NCBI GenBank assembly: GCA_026162565.1
Contig: JAOEIQ010000003.1
Location: 310,001 to 374,000, forward strand
Origin: Flavobacteriaceae bacterium NBU2973
GTDB taxonomy: Bacteria; Bacteroidota; Bacteroidia; Flavobacteriales; Flavobacteriaceae
Direction: 5' to 3'
Length of the DNA: 64,000 nucleotides
The translations under genes and the position numbers were made by a program. A model generated the notes under the pieces. That model had not been told where the DNA came from. It did no database searches and saw only the letters and a list, made by a program, of their open reading frames with translations. This document shows positions 18,623-27,462 of this stretch, in pieces (the first letter of the stretch is position 1; the number at the start of each line of letters is the position of its first letter).

Positions 18623-19648
18623 CTTAATTGTCAATAAAGCCAATATTAAAACACTTGCTAGATATAAAAGCGCAATTTTAAGACTTAAAAAAGTAGCTAG
18701 AATTATAGTTACAATAAGTAGATAGAAAGGAACCAAAGTAGCAGCAATAGCAAATCTGAAAGTTGACGTAAATTCTACTTCCGTAATTTTTGGCTGTGCT
18801 AGAAGCTTCCAAATGGCATAAGGTATTAACAAATTTAATATTAGTAAGTATTTTAATCCTGAACGTAACCAATGTAATTGCGATTTAGGTCTTACTTCAC
18901 AAGTTTCAAAATTAGAAGTAATACACCTGTTTACAGATTCAGGATTTAAAAAGTTAACATGCATCTGCTCTAATTTAATAACTGTTTCATCATAACCTTC
19001 AACTGGAATATGTGTTGTTAGTTTAGATATGGCATCATGAACATCTTTTTTAATTTTTACTATTGATTCGTTTTTATTGTCTGACAAGTAAGTTTTAGCC
19101 TCTAAAGGTTTCCCAAAATAAATAGCTGCACTATCAGGACAATCTTTGGCATTCTTAAAATTTAAGCCTATTGGCACAAGTAGTAAATTACTATCAGGAT
19201 GCTTTTCCAAAACATTAAAAATAATACGTGTAAACCCTTTACTTAAAGGACGAACACGTCTTGCCAAATTGTGGCTACCTTCAGGAAAAATAGTGACCAT
19301 TTTGTTAGCCTTTAATAAATCTGCTGCTATTTCGAAAATAGCATTATTATTGGTTAAGTTTCCATAACCATCACGAATACGATATACAGGGATCAATTGT
19401 AAACTTTGTAATAATTTAGAAACAAATTGCTTTTTAAACACGCCAGCTCTGGTTAAATAATGTGCAAAACCTTGTATTCTGGTAGCAATTAACAACGCAT
19501 CTAACAAGGCGTTTTGATGGTTAGATAGTAATAAAACTGGTTGATTTTTAGGTATATTTTCTAGACCATGTACCTCTATCTTTTTAAAATAAAAGAACAA
19601 GCATAATCGTAAATACAATTTTAAAAGATATAGTTTCAAATACTTCAC
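18617..19648 (-). CDS. Lysophospholipid acyltransferase family protein (PlsC-like)
   Basis: A 343-residue membrane acyltransferase expected to acylate a glycerophospholipid or related acceptor. The acyltransferase block I reads 'LLSNHQNALLDALL': His44 is followed by five residues before Asp50 instead of the classic four, a spacing seen in some Bacteroidota relatives. Block III is 'VTIFPEGSHN'. Two or more hydrophobic helices lie at the C-terminus (about 265-340). It is the third gene of a csaA-BASS-plsC run with gaps of one base each and ends in a six-base overlap with the M14 peptidase. The exact acceptor is not known. Confidence 0.88.
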   Translation of the reverse strand: MKYLKLYLLKLYLRLCLFFYFKKIEVHGLENIPKNQPVLLLSNHQNALLDALLIATRIQGFAHYLTRAGVFKKQFVSKLLQSLQLIPVYRIRDGYGNLTNNNAIFEIAADLLKANKMVTIFPEGSHNLARRVRPLSKGFTRIIFNVLEKHPDSNLLLVPIGLNFKNAKDCPDSAAIYFGKPLEAKTYLSDNKNESIVKIKKDVHDAISKLTTHIPVEGYDETVIKLEQMHVNFLNPESVNRCITSNFETCEVRPKSQLHWLRSGLKYLLILNLLIPYAIWKLLAQPKITEVEFTSTFRFAIAATLVPFYLLIVTIILATFLSLKIALLYLASVLILALLTIKL

Positions 19649-19649
19649 A

Positions 19650-20543
19650 TTACACCTTTTTAGACCAATACGTAGCTAAAAGCAGACCAGAAATTATATG
19701 CCAAATCCCCCAGAAAGCTGCCATTATCGCCATACCTCCTAACCCATTAAAAAATGTGAAAATTAGTAATAATCCCAAACCAGAATTTTGAATACCTGTT
19801 TCTATAGCCAAGGTTTTTCTGTCTTTTAATGAGAGTTTAAATAGCATAGCTAATGTTAAACCTAAAGCTATAGCAATCGTATTATGCAAGACACCTAAAC
19901 CTAAAACATGGTGCACATAATTATTAAAAATATCCAGATTATTAGAAAAGGCTATTACAACAATTGCTATAAAAACTAGTATCGATAGAGGCTTCAATAT
20001 TTGAGACAGCTTATCAGCTAACACTTTATTTTTACTTCGTAAAAACATGCCTAAAACCAAAGGAATACCTAGGATAAGCATAACTAGTTTTACCAATTCA
20101 AAAGGATCTAACTCTACGGTCTGTAAAATTTCGGCTGTTGGTTGATATAGGTTTCCATATAACTGAAAGTTAAAAGGTGTCATAAACATGGCTAAAAAAG
20201 TAGCAAATGCTGTCAAGCTTATAGACAATGCTGTATTTCCTTTTGCCATGTGTGTCATAAAATTAGAAATATTTCCTCCTGGACAAGCAGCAACCATCAT
20301 CATACCAAGAGCAATACTTGGTTGTGGTTTTATAATTATGATAAGAACATACGTTAATAAAGGCAATAAAATAAATTGAGACGTCACACCAAGCAACACT
20401 AACTTTGGGTTCTTAAACAGGTTTTTAAAATCTTCGATAGTTATACCAAGAGCCACACCAAACATCACCACTGCTAAAGCAATGTTCATGATCATAAGAC
20501 CATTACTATCAAAATGTATTTGTACATCGTCTAACTCTTGCAT
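19650..20543 (-). CDS. Bile acid:sodium symporter family transporter (BASS)
   Basis: A 297-residue integral membrane protein with eight to ten hydrophobic helices. It matches the BASS family: 'VAACPGGNISNFMTHMAKGN' is the first crossover-motif region, and 'AIETGIQNSGLGLLLI' is the second. These regions line the sodium and substrate sites. Bacterial members move organic anions such as keto acids or pantoate with sodium; the substrate here is unknown. It lies between csaA and plsC with one-base gaps, so all three are probably translated from one mRNA. Confidence 0.9.
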   Translation of the reverse strand: MQELDDVQIHFDSNGLMIMNIALAVVMFGVALGITIEDFKNLFKNPKLVLLGVTSQFILLPLLTYVLIIIIKPQPSIALGMMMVAACPGGNISNFMTHMAKGNTALSISLTAFATFLAMFMTPFNFQLYGNLYQPTAEILQTVELDPFELVKLVMLILGIPLVLGMFLRSKNKVLADKLSQILKPLSILVFIAIVVIAFSNNLDIFNNYVHHVLGLGVLHNTIAIALGLTLAMLFKLSLKDRKTLAIETGIQNSGLGLLLIFTFFNGLGGMAIMAAFWGIWHIISGLLLATYWSKKV

Positions 20544-20544
20544 A

Positions 20545-20880
20545 TTACGATACTGTTGAACCGTTTTTAACTCCTGTTTCTGGATTTAATAGAATTACAT
20601 CCTTTCCATTAACAGCTCCTAGTACCAAACATTCGCTCATAAATTTAGCAATTTGCTTTTTCGAAAAATTTACAACAGCAATAATCTGTCTGTTTAATAA
20701 ATGGTCTTTACTGTAAAGTGTTGTAATTTGAGCAGATGATTTTTTAATACCTAAATCGCCAAAATCAATAGTCAATTGGTAAGCTGGATTTCGCGCTTCG
20801 GGAAAATCATTCACTTCGATGATGGTTCCCACTCGAAGATCAACTTTAGTAAAGTCTTCAAAAGTTATAATATCGCTCAT
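20545..20880 (-). CDS. csaA: tRNA-binding OB-fold protein, CsaA type
   Basis: A 111-residue protein that is nearly all one tRNA-binding (EMAP/Arc1-like) OB-fold domain. It shows 'DLRVGTIIEVNDFPEARNPA', 'QITTLYSKDHLLNRQI' and 'VLGAVNGKDVILLNPE', as in Bacillus CsaA, for which a secretion-chaperone role has been proposed. Length is typical. It is the first gene of the csaA-BASS-plsC unit and diverges from the thioredoxin-like gene across a 183-base gap holding two hairpins. Confidence 0.9.
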   Translation of the reverse strand: MSDIITFEDFTKVDLRVGTIIEVNDFPEARNPAYQLTIDFGDLGIKKSSAQITTLYSKDHLLNRQIIAVVNFSKKQIAKFMSECLVLGAVNGKDVILLNPETGVKNGSTVS

Positions 20881-20932
20881 TTAGTCAGTAGTTAGTGCTG
20901 ATGAAGATAGGAAAATTAATCAAAATAGAACT

Positions 20933-20989
20933 CCTCAATATTTATATTGAGGTTTCATTAATCTTGTCGTTCCAAATTTATTTTTGGAA
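20933..20989. other. Pair of small hairpins in a divergent intergenic region
   Basis: Two perfect inverted repeats lie in the 183-base gap between csaA and the thioredoxin-like gene: cctcaata/tattgagg (20933-20952, four-base loop) and ttccaaa/tttggaa (20970-20989 region, six-base loop). Neither is followed by a clear T-run in an orientation that would end a neighbouring gene. The role is unknown; they could be operators or a leader structure. Confidence 0.4.
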
Positions 20990-21063
20990 TCTTTTAAAGG
21001 AATTTTTTATAATTTAAATAACAATAAAAAATTCTTTAATTATTTTAGAGAAAAATTAATCCA

Positions 21064-21618
21064 ATGGCTAGAACTCCATCTAATATGCTTGAGTTAGGCA
21101 CTCAAGCACCAAACTTCTCTTTACTCGATACTGTAAGCGACCAAACTAAATCTCTAAATAATTTAAAAGGAGAAAACGGAACGGTTATTATGTTTATCTG
21201 TAACCACTGCCCTTTTGTGATTCATGTAAATGAAGAATTGGTAACTATCGCCAACGCATATCAAGACAAAGGTTTTGGTTTTATAGCTATCTCCAGTAAC
21301 GACGTGGTTAATTATCCTCAAGATGGTCCAGATTTAATGAAGACTCATGCGGCAACTGTTGGTTATCCATTTCCGTATTTGTATGATGAAACCCAAGAAG
21401 TTGCAAAAGCCTATAATGCTGCTTGCACACCAGATTTATATTTATTTAATGCTGATTTAAAGCTAATTTACAGGGGACAATTAGATGACTCTAGACCAGG
21501 AAATGGTTTACCTGTAACAGGAAACGATTTGCGTCATGCTTTAGATTGCTTATTAAATAAAGAAGACAATACACAATTACAAAAACCAAGTATTGGTTGT
21601 AATATTAAATGGAAATAG
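21064..21618 (+). CDS. Thioredoxin-like redoxin (AhpC/TSA type)
   Basis: A 184-residue redoxin. The fold begins 'LGTQAPNFSLLDTVSDQTKS' and the active site is 'MFICNHCPFVIHV', with a CxxC (about residues 48-51) after the second strand. 'CTPDLYLFNADLKLIYRGQL' holds the cis-Pro region. The sequence is of the thioredoxin/AhpC-like group common in marine bacteria. It has no signal peptide, so it is probably cytoplasmic and reduces disulfides or peroxides; the exact partner is unknown. It is monocistronic and is followed by a palindromic repeat element instead of a simple terminator. Confidence 0.88.
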   Translation: MARTPSNMLELGTQAPNFSLLDTVSDQTKSLNNLKGENGTVIMFICNHCPFVIHVNEELVTIANAYQDKGFGFIAISSNDVVNYPQDGPDLMKTHAATVGYPFPYLYDETQEVAKAYNAACTPDLYLFNADLKLIYRGQLDDSRPGNGLPVTGNDLRHALDCLLNKEDNTQLQKPSIGCNIKWK

Positions 21619-21651
21619 CATATGATTAAATTCTTTAGGCATATTCGTAAT

Positions 21652-21768
21652 GTCATTGCGAGCGTAGCGTGGCAATCTTTTAAATTATAGTAACAGAGTA
21701 ACAGACCTGCCTACCGTCAGGTAGGTTACCACGTCTTCAAACTAAAACATCTGGAGCCTCGTAATGAC
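21652..21768. repeat. Palindromic interspersed repeat (REP/MITE-like)
   Basis: The element begins GTCATTGCGAG and ends CTCGTAATGAC, terminal inverted repeats matching at 10 of 11 positions. A second inner pair is cgtggcaat (about 21668) against ttaccacg (about 21726). The centre holds a perfect hairpin CCTACC-GTCA-GGTAGG (21710-21725). It carries no open frame of note and sits between two plus-strand genes. Elements with GTCATTGCGAG ends are common in AT-rich bacterial genomes. It could fold into a long RNA stem and act as a terminator or mRNA-stability element. Confidence 0.7.
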
Positions 21769-21816
21769 AATTAAAATGATTAAATTCTCCAAAAAAATGA
21801 TTAAAAAAATTAAAAC

Positions 21817-22194
21817 ATGGAAGTAACATCTAAAAAAAATGAACAAGTTGCCAATATGGTTTTTGGATCTATTTATCCACATTACTTAAATAGAATTGTA
21901 AAAAAAGGCAGGACACAAGAAGAGCTTAACAAAGTAATAGAATGGTTTACTGGTTATGATGAAAACACCTTACAAAATCTTATGGACGACAAAGTAACAT
22001 TTGGAGACTTTTTTAAAAATGCAACCATTCACCCAAATGAGCATTTAATTAAAGGTGTTGTTTGTGGTTACAGAATTGAAGAAATTGCCGATGAATTTGT
22101 ATTGTATAAACAATGTAGACAACTAGAAAAACTCATTGATGAATTAGCAAAAGGTCGTAAAATGGAGAAAATTTTACGTGTAGAAAAAAAGTAA
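21817..22194 (+). CDS. DUF2200 family protein
   Basis: A 125-residue soluble protein of the DUF2200 family, of unknown function. Family landmarks are 'VFGSIYPHYLNRIVKKGRT', 'VIEWFTGYDENTLQ', 'LIKGVVCGYRIEEI' and the C-terminal 'DELAKGRKMEKILR'. Length matches the family. It has no signal peptide or membrane helix. It follows the palindromic repeat and converges on the DinB-like gene with only seven bases between the two stops, without a visible terminator. Confidence 0.88.
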   Translation: MEVTSKKNEQVANMVFGSIYPHYLNRIVKKGRTQEELNKVIEWFTGYDENTLQNLMDDKVTFGDFFKNATIHPNEHLIKGVVCGYRIEEIADEFVLYKQCRQLEKLIDELAKGRKMEKILRVEKK

Positions 22195-22201
22195 CATAAA
22201 C

Positions 22202-22744
22202 TTACCAACCTTTTCTATCTAGTAAATTTTTTATGTGTGCATAATGATGGTTAGAATGCCAAGCATAAATACCAACATTCTTTTTTAAACCCACTTCTTC
22301 ATCATGCTCTGGATGAATAAAGCTTCTATTAAATTGCTCATCTGTCATGCTTTTTAATAAGTACACCAATTTAGCATGTACTGCACTTAAATGATTTAAT
22401 GATAAACCTATTGGAGCCGTTTTATAATCGTCTAATTCTGCCCAAAGTTGCTCATAATAGTATTTTATCACTGGTTTATCTTCGGTTAAAGCCCATTTAA
22501 AGCGTATATAACTATGATGATGACTGTCTGATACATGATGTATTACTTGACGAATTGTCCAACCTCCTGGTCTGTAAGGCGTACTTAACTGCTCGTCTGT
22601 TAAGTCTATAACGAGTTGTTGTAATCTAGTTGGAAATTCTTCTAATGTGGTTATCCACTCTTGTAGATGATTATCTGTAATTGTTTCAGGACAAGAGAAA
22701 TGTCCAATTGGATAGCGAAATTTTTGTAATTCAGAATCTGTCAT
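22202..22744 (-). CDS. DinB-superfamily YfiT/BstA-like metal-dependent protein
   Basis: A 180-residue four-helix-bundle protein of the YfiT branch of the DinB superfamily. The three expected metal ligands are visible: a His in 'IRQVIHHVSDSHHH' (about residue 68) and two in 'YAWHSNHHYAHIK' near the C-terminus. Relatives in Bacillus transfer bacillithiol or hydrolyse thiol conjugates, so a role in thiol-dependent detoxification is possible, but which thiol is used here is unknown. It lies 22 bases after the small hypothetical gene and may share its promoter. Confidence 0.85.
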   Translation of the reverse strand: MTDSELQKFRYPIGHFSCPETITDNHLQEWITTLEEFPTRLQQLVIDLTDEQLSTPYRPGGWTIRQVIHHVSDSHHHSYIRFKWALTEDKPVIKYYYEQLWAELDDYKTAPIGLSLNHLSAVHAKLVYLLKSMTDEQFNRSFIHPEHDEEVGLKKNVGIYAWHSNHHYAHIKNLLDRKGW

Positions 22745-22766
22745 GTAACAAATTTAGAATTAAAAT

Positions 22767-23195
22767 TTAAACTGCGGCAGCTTCTAAATCAGAATTTTTT
22801 GCCCAATTAATCGCTGTAAATAAGTCCGTAAATTTTTGAATCTTTTTATTAAAGAATAAGTTTTCAACCATGGTATTTAAAATACTTCCTTTACTATTTC
22901 CAACAACAGCATATCCTTTTAAATTATAGTTATGCTTAAAAAATTTAATCCAATCTGCAGCTAATACAGAATATGAATTAATTCTGTTAGAAATATACAC
23001 TAAATCATCACCATAAGTACCATAATAACTGGCAATATCTTGAACAATTAATTCTGCATGATCATCCCAGCTAAAAACAACACCACGTTTTATTTCAGAA
23101 ACTATAAAACCGTCAAATAAAAAAACATTAGCAAAAGGGTAGTTCAGTTCTTTTATAACATCATTATAGAAAGGTGAATCTTTTACACTTATCAT
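22767..23195 (-). CDS. Hypothetical protein, possibly SpoIIAA/STAS-like
   Basis: A 142-residue soluble protein I cannot assign with confidence. The alternation of short strands and helices ('IKRGVVFSWDDHAELIVQDI', 'DDLVYISNRINSYSV', 'LKGYAVVGNSKGSILNTMVE') resembles SpoIIAA/STAS-like proteins of Bacteroidota that carry no partner kinase. No signal peptide or membrane helix is present. A good -7 promoter box lies 24 bases upstream, overlapped by a short palindrome. The DinB-like gene follows after 22 bases, so the two may be an operon. Confidence 0.7.
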   Translation of the reverse strand: MISVKDSPFYNDVIKELNYPFANVFLFDGFIVSEIKRGVVFSWDDHAELIVQDIASYYGTYGDDLVYISNRINSYSVLAADWIKFFKHNYNLKGYAVVGNSKGSILNTMVENLFFNKKIQKFTDLFTAINWAKNSDLEAAAV

Positions 23196-23209
23196 TCTCT
23201 AGTATTAAA

Positions 23210-23226
23210 TTTGCAATGCAAACATA
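23210..23226 (-). promoter_or_regulatory. -7 promoter box overlapped by a palindrome, upstream of the hypothetical gene
   Basis: The minus strand reads TATGTTTG (23219-23226), a full match to the Bacteroidetes -7 consensus. The adjoining bases form a perfect palindrome, tttgca-a-tgcaaa (23210-23222), lying over the expected transcription start. Such an arrangement would let a dimeric repressor block the start site. No -33 TTG at the usual distance is seen. Confidence 0.4.
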
Positions 23227-23344
23227 ATACTTGACTATAATTCTGTAAAAAATATTAGTTGGAGCGTCTAATAAATTCTACAAAAAACAGAACCGTTTTT
23301 ATTAAAACGTTTAAGTGTATATTCTGTACTATAAAAGACAATGC

Positions 23345-24037
23345 TTAATCTTTATCGTAAGCTTCAATAAATCGTTTGGCTCGTTTATTTCCTGTATTTA
23401 ACTCTAAAGCTTTTTTATAATTATTAAGCGCTTGTAAACTGTCGCCACTTCTTAAAAAAGCATCTGCTAAACTATCATATACATTATCACTTTCAGGATA
23501 CAATTCTACATTCATTTTAAAAACCTCAATAGCATCGTCATAGTTTTTCTCACGTAGTAAATTGTACCCTAATCTATTAAAGGTCCATTCATTTACATAT
23601 TCACTCGTTGAATCTTCGTTTCTAATGGCTAAAAAACCTTCGTATGCTTGCTTGTATTCTTTATCTTTTATGTGCATACTAGGTGTTTTATAAGTGTTAG
23701 CAACTTTTTTATAATCATAAGAAATACTATCAGGATTATTTTTAGAAACAACTCCTATATAACGCTTTTTAGTCTCTGGATGTTCAATAAAACGAAGTTT
23801 ATTATACATATCTGCCACAAAGAATGTGTTTTCATCTAATACGACTGGTTTAATATTTTCAGCTCCTCGCCATTTTAAAAAAAGCGCATCATTTTTATAA
23901 TATACTTCCATGATATCATCATGATTAAATAAATAACGTCCTGATGTTTGTGCAATATGCTCTTGAGAATACTCAACACCTCCAGAACAACTAACTAAAA
24001 CTAAAAGAAGACATAAATTAGCTAGTATTGATTTCAT
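23345..24037 (-). CDS. TPR-repeat lipoprotein
   Basis: A 230-residue predicted lipoprotein. The signal is MKSILANLCLLLVLVSC with lipobox VSC. The middle part (about 20-110) is beta-rich with no family I recognise. The last 110 residues are two to three tetratricopeptide repeats ('WTFNRLGYNLLREKNYDDAI', 'VYDSLADAFLRSGDSLQAL', 'YKKALELNTGNKRAKRFI'). It probably acts as a periplasmic scaffold for a protein partner. The start at 24037 was chosen over 24082, because the longer form would run into the terminator hairpin of the upstream gene. Confidence 0.82.
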   Translation of the reverse strand: MKSILANLCLLLVLVSCSGGVEYSQEHIAQTSGRYLFNHDDIMEVYYKNDALFLKWRGAENIKPVVLDENTFFVADMYNKLRFIEHPETKKRYIGVVSKNNPDSISYDYKKVANTYKTPSMHIKDKEYKQAYEGFLAIRNEDSTSEYVNEWTFNRLGYNLLREKNYDDAIEVFKMNVELYPESDNVYDSLADAFLRSGDSLQALNNYKKALELNTGNKRAKRFIEAYDKD

Positions 24038-24067
24038 ATATAATGTATTGGTTAGTAATAATTTGAC

Positions 24068-24096
24068 AAAAAAAAGTCTCATTATACTAATGAGAC
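24068..24096 (-). terminator. Terminator of the peptidyl-prolyl isomerase gene
   Basis: A perfect nine-base stem (gtctcatta / taatgagac) with a three-base loop is followed on the minus strand by eight T. It lies about 45 bases after the isomerase stop and just upstream of the TPR lipoprotein. Confidence 0.9.
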
Positions 24097-24140
24097 GATT
24101 CTTTATAAAAAATGTTACGATTTTAGTTAATAAAATAGAT

Positions 24141-25073
24141 TTATTTCACATTCATTAATTCTACATCGAAAATTAAAGTAGCATCTGGTGGTATAACACC
24201 TCCTGCTCCTGCACTTCCATAAGCTAAATCACTAGGAATTACAAAACGCGCTTTATCGCCTACTTTTAATAAACCAACGCCTTCATCCCAACCTGGAATT
24301 ACCTGTCCTACTCCTAAAGCAAAATCGATAGGTTGATTCCTTTTGTAAGATGAATCAAAAACGGTTCCATCAACTAATTGTCCTTTGTAATGAACTGAAA
24401 CCATCTTTCCTTTTTCAGCTTTTACACCAGAACCTTCTTGAATAATCTGGTATCGTAAACCACTATCTGTTTTATTAAATCCTGCAGCTATTTTATTTAA
24501 GGCTTCTTCCACTTTTGCTTTTTCTTCTGCTAAGCGCTTTTCTCTAGATCCTTCAAAGGTTCTAAACGCTTCAATTGCATTAAAGTTTTCGGCATCTGCT
24601 CCTACTCTAATAATTTCTAAACTATCAATTGTATCACCTTGAGCAATCTCATCTACCACTTCTTGTCCATGATAAACGTGTCCGAAAACGGTATGCTTAT
24701 TATCCAACCAAGGAGTTGGAACATGAGTGATAAAAAATTGACTTCCATTAGTTCCTGGCCCAGCATTTGCCATAGATAAAACTCCCGGAGCATCATGTTT
24801 GAGATCCGAATGGAATTCATCATCAAACTTATAACCTGGATTTCCAGTTCCGGTTCCTTGAGGACATCCTCCTTGAATCATAAAATCAGGAATAACTCTA
24901 TGAAACTTCAAACCATCATAGTAAGGTTGGCCTTGTGGCTTTGCAGAGTTCTCTAAATTACCTTCTGCCAATGCTACAAAATTTCCAACTGTTCCTGGTG
25001 TTTTTTGATATTCTAAAGTGAGTAAGATTTCTCCTTTACTAGTATTAAACTTTGCGTATAATCCGTCTTCCAT
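24141..25073 (-). CDS. Dual-family peptidyl-prolyl isomerase: cyclophilin fused to FKBP
   Basis: A 310-residue fusion of two unrelated prolyl isomerases. Residues about 5-155 are a cyclophilin with Arg59, Phe64 and Gln67 in '[13 protein letters not shown]', '[15 protein letters not shown]', and Trp122 and His127 in '[11 protein letters not shown]'. A Glu/Lys-rich helical linker (about 165-200) leads to an FKBP domain (about 203-310) with Tyr229, Asp240, Phe251, 'QVIPGW' and Tyr285 in '[11 protein letters not shown]'. Key residues of both active sites are present, so both halves should be active and able to bind cyclosporin and FK506 respectively. No signal peptide, so cytoplasmic. Fusions of this order (cyclophilin first) are known from flavobacteria. 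It is monocistronic with a clear promoter and terminator. Confidence 0.95.
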   Translation of the reverse strand: MEDGLYAKFNTSKGEILLTLEYQKTPGTVGNFVALAEGNLENSAKPQGQPYYDGLKFHRVIPDFMIQGGCPQGTGTGNPGYKFDDEFHSDLKHDAPGVLSMANAGPGTNGSQFFITHVPTPWLDNKHTVFGHVYHGQEVVDEIAQGDTIDSLEIIRVGADAENFNAIEAFRTFEGSREKRLAEEKAKVEEALNKIAAGFNKTDSGLRYQIIQEGSGVKAEKGKMVSVHYKGQLVDGTVFDSSYKRNQPIDFALGVGQVIPGWDEGVGLLKVGDKARFVIPSDLAYGSAGAGGVIPPDATLIFDVELMNVK

Positions 25074-25093
25074 TGTGCTTAAATTTTAAGCGG

Positions 25094-25101
25094 CAAAGAT
25101 A
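25094..25101 (-). promoter_or_regulatory. -7 promoter box of the fused isomerase gene
   Basis: The minus strand reads TATCTTTG followed by C, the classic Bacteroidetes -7 element, 20 bases before the ATG. The -33 region has TTC/TTA but no exact TTG at the usual distance. The upstream gap also holds a short imperfect repeat of aatactga (about 25236-25260), which I regard as incidental. Confidence 0.55.
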
Positions 25102-25260
25102 CACAATGATTTTAGATTAACGAATTACGATTTTTGATTTGCGAATTTAAATTGCATAAATTATTACTATCAAAATTGCACTAACAAAATTCCAAATTCC
25201 TACAAAACTGTGAATCTTAATTAAAACTGTAACTAAATACTGACTCCTGAATACTGAATA

Positions 25261-27462
25261 CTAGTTAGCGACTTCACTTATAAACTTAATACGATAGAGA
25301 CGTAATTCTTCATCATCATAATCGCCATCAAACTCATTAATAGCTACATCTATTTTATCGGTATCAGATTCCATAAAGTACTCATGAATTTCTTCCTGTT
25401 GATCTTCATCTAGAATATCGTCAATCCAATAATTTATATTAAGCTTGGTTCCAGAAAAAACAATAGCTTCCATTTCTTTAATAAACTCCGGCATCTCCAT
25501 ACCTTTGGCAGATGCTATATCATCCAATGGTAATTTTCTATCCACATTTTGGATAATATATAGTTTGATAGCAGAATTACTACCTGTAGATTTTACTACA
25601 AAATCGTCTGCTCTTTCAATATCATTATCATTGACGTATCTGGCAATTAAATCAACAAAGTCTTGACCATATTTTTTTGCTTTTCCATCACCAACACCAT
25701 GAACATTAGATAATTCCGTTAGGTTTACAGGATATTTTAGCGCCATATCTTCTAATGAAGGATCTTGAAAAATAACAAAAGGTGGAACACCCAATTTTTT
25801 GGCATTTCTCTTTCGTAAATCCTTTAGCATAGACATTAAGGTTTCATCTACAGCTCCTCCACCAGATTTGGCAGCTGTAATAATTGAATCGTCATTAGTA
25901 TCACTATACTCATGATCTTCTGTCATCATAAACGATTCTTGTTTGGTAATAAAAGCGTTTCCAGAATCGGTTATTTTTAAAACACCATAGGTTTCAATAT
26001 CTTTAACTAAATATCCAGCAACTAATACTTGTCGTATGAGTGCCATCCAGTACTTATTTGATTTTGATGAGCCTTTACCAAAAAATGATTGGGTATTTGT
26101 TTTATGAGACTTTATTAACGCATTTTCCTTACCAATTAAGACTTTAACCAAATCTTTAGACTTATATTTTTGGTTCGTATCAATAACTGTTTGCAATAGA
26201 ATTTTAACCTCGTCTTTTGCTTCGTGTTTCTTTTTAGGGTTACGAACATTATCATCCATATCACCTCCTTCACCAGTCTCTACATCAAACTCTTCGCCAA
26301 AATAATGCAATATGAATTTTCGTCTGGAGATTGAGGTTTCAGCATAGGCAACAACCTCTTGCAATAGCGCTTGACCAATCTCTTGTTCAGCCACTGGTTT
26401 TCCAGACATAAACTTTTCAAGCTTTTCAATATCTTTATAAGCATAATAGGCTAAACAATGCCCTTCACCTCCATCGCGTCCAGCACGTCCAGTTTCTTGA
26501 TAATAGCTCTCTATACTTTTAGGTATGTCATGATGAATTACAAATCGTACATCTGGCTTGTCAATTCCCATTCCAAATGCAATAGTCGCAACAACCACAT
26601 CTGTATCCTCCATTAAAAACATGTCTTGATGTTTGGCTCTTGTTTTGGCATCTAATCCTGCATGATAAGGAACTGCTTTAATACCATTAACTTGTAATAC
26701 TTGAGCGAGCTCTTCAACACGTTTTCTACTCAAGCAATAGACTATTCCAGATTTTCCTGAATTTTGTTTAATAAAACGAATAATATCGGCATCTACAGTT
26801 TTAGTTTTTGGTCGTACTTCGTAATATAAATTTGGTCTATTAAATGATGCTTTAAATGTTTTAGCATCAGACATGCCGAGATTTTTTAAAATATCTTCCT
26901 GAACTTTAGGCGTTGCAGTAGCCGTTAAACCAATGATAGGAATATCGTCACCTATTCTTTCTATTATCTTCTTTAAATTTCTGTACTCTGGTCTGAAATC
27001 GTGTCCCCATTCACTAATACAATGTGCTTCATCTACAGCCATAAATGAAATTTTCACGGTTCGTAAAAACTCAATATTATCGTCTTTAGTTAGTGATTCT
27101 GGAGCAACATACAGTAATTTAGTTACTCCTTTAGTAATATCTTTTTTTACCTGTTTTACTTCTGTTTTATTTAAAGAGGAATTTAATACATGAGCAACAC
27201 CATTATGTTGAGAAACACCTCGAATAGCGTCAACTTGATTTTTCATTAATGCTATTAGAGGCGACACAACAATTGCTGTACCCTCTTGCATAAGTGCAGG
27301 TAGTTGATAACATAGTGATTTACCTCCACCTGTAGGCATGATAACAAATGTATTTGTTTTTGAAAGTATACTGCTAATTACGGCTTCTTGTAGTCCTTTA
27401 AAAGTATTAAAACCAAAATACTTTTTTAATGCCGATTGCAAATCGGCTTCGTTAGTTTCCAT
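25261..27462 (-). CDS. recQ: ATP-dependent DNA helicase RecQ
   Basis: A 733-residue superfamily 2 helicase that unwinds DNA 3' to 5' in recombinational repair. Motif I is '[14 protein letters not shown]' (42-55), motif II 'DEAHC' (144-148), motif III 'GLTATATP', and motif VI '[10 protein letters not shown]' (322-331). The aromatic-rich loop is '[12 protein letters not shown]'. An HRDC domain lies near 540-620 ('[19 protein letters not shown]'), then a further C-terminal extension. In the RQC zinc subdomain (about 377-412, '[13 protein letters not shown]' onward) none of the four zinc-binding Cys of E. coli RecQ is present. It diverges from kpsF across 141 bases. Confidence 0.96.
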   Translation of the reverse strand: METNEADLQSALKKYFGFNTFKGLQEAVISSILSKTNTFVIMPTGGGKSLCYQLPALMQEGTAIVVSPLIALMKNQVDAIRGVSQHNGVAHVLNSSLNKTEVKQVKKDITKGVTKLLYVAPESLTKDDNIEFLRTVKISFMAVDEAHCISEWGHDFRPEYRNLKKIIERIGDDIPIIGLTATATPKVQEDILKNLGMSDAKTFKASFNRPNLYYEVRPKTKTVDADIIRFIKQNSGKSGIVYCLSRKRVEELAQVLQVNGIKAVPYHAGLDAKTRAKHQDMFLMEDTDVVVATIAFGMGIDKPDVRFVIHHDIPKSIESYYQETGRAGRDGGEGHCLAYYAYKDIEKLEKFMSGKPVAEQEIGQALLQEVVAYAETSISRRKFILHYFGEEFDVETGEGGDMDDNVRNPKKKHEAKDEVKILLQTVIDTNQKYKSKDLVKVLIGKENALIKSHKTNTQSFFGKGSSKSNKYWMALIRQVLVAGYLVKDIETYGVLKITDSGNAFITKQESFMMTEDHEYSDTNDDSIITAAKSGGGAVDETLMSMLKDLRKRNAKKLGVPPFVIFQDPSLEDMALKYPVNLTELSNVHGVGDGKAKKYGQDFVDLIARYVNDNDIERADDFVVKSTGSNSAIKLYIIQNVDRKLPLDDIASAKGMEMPEFIKEMEAIVFSGTKLNINYWIDDILDEDQQEEIHEYFMESDTDKIDVAINEFDGDYDDEELRLYRIKFISEVAN

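Noticed and set aside
25236-25262. Short direct repeats of aatactga after recQ
   Set aside because: Only three imperfect copies in AT-rich intergenic DNA; no sign of function.
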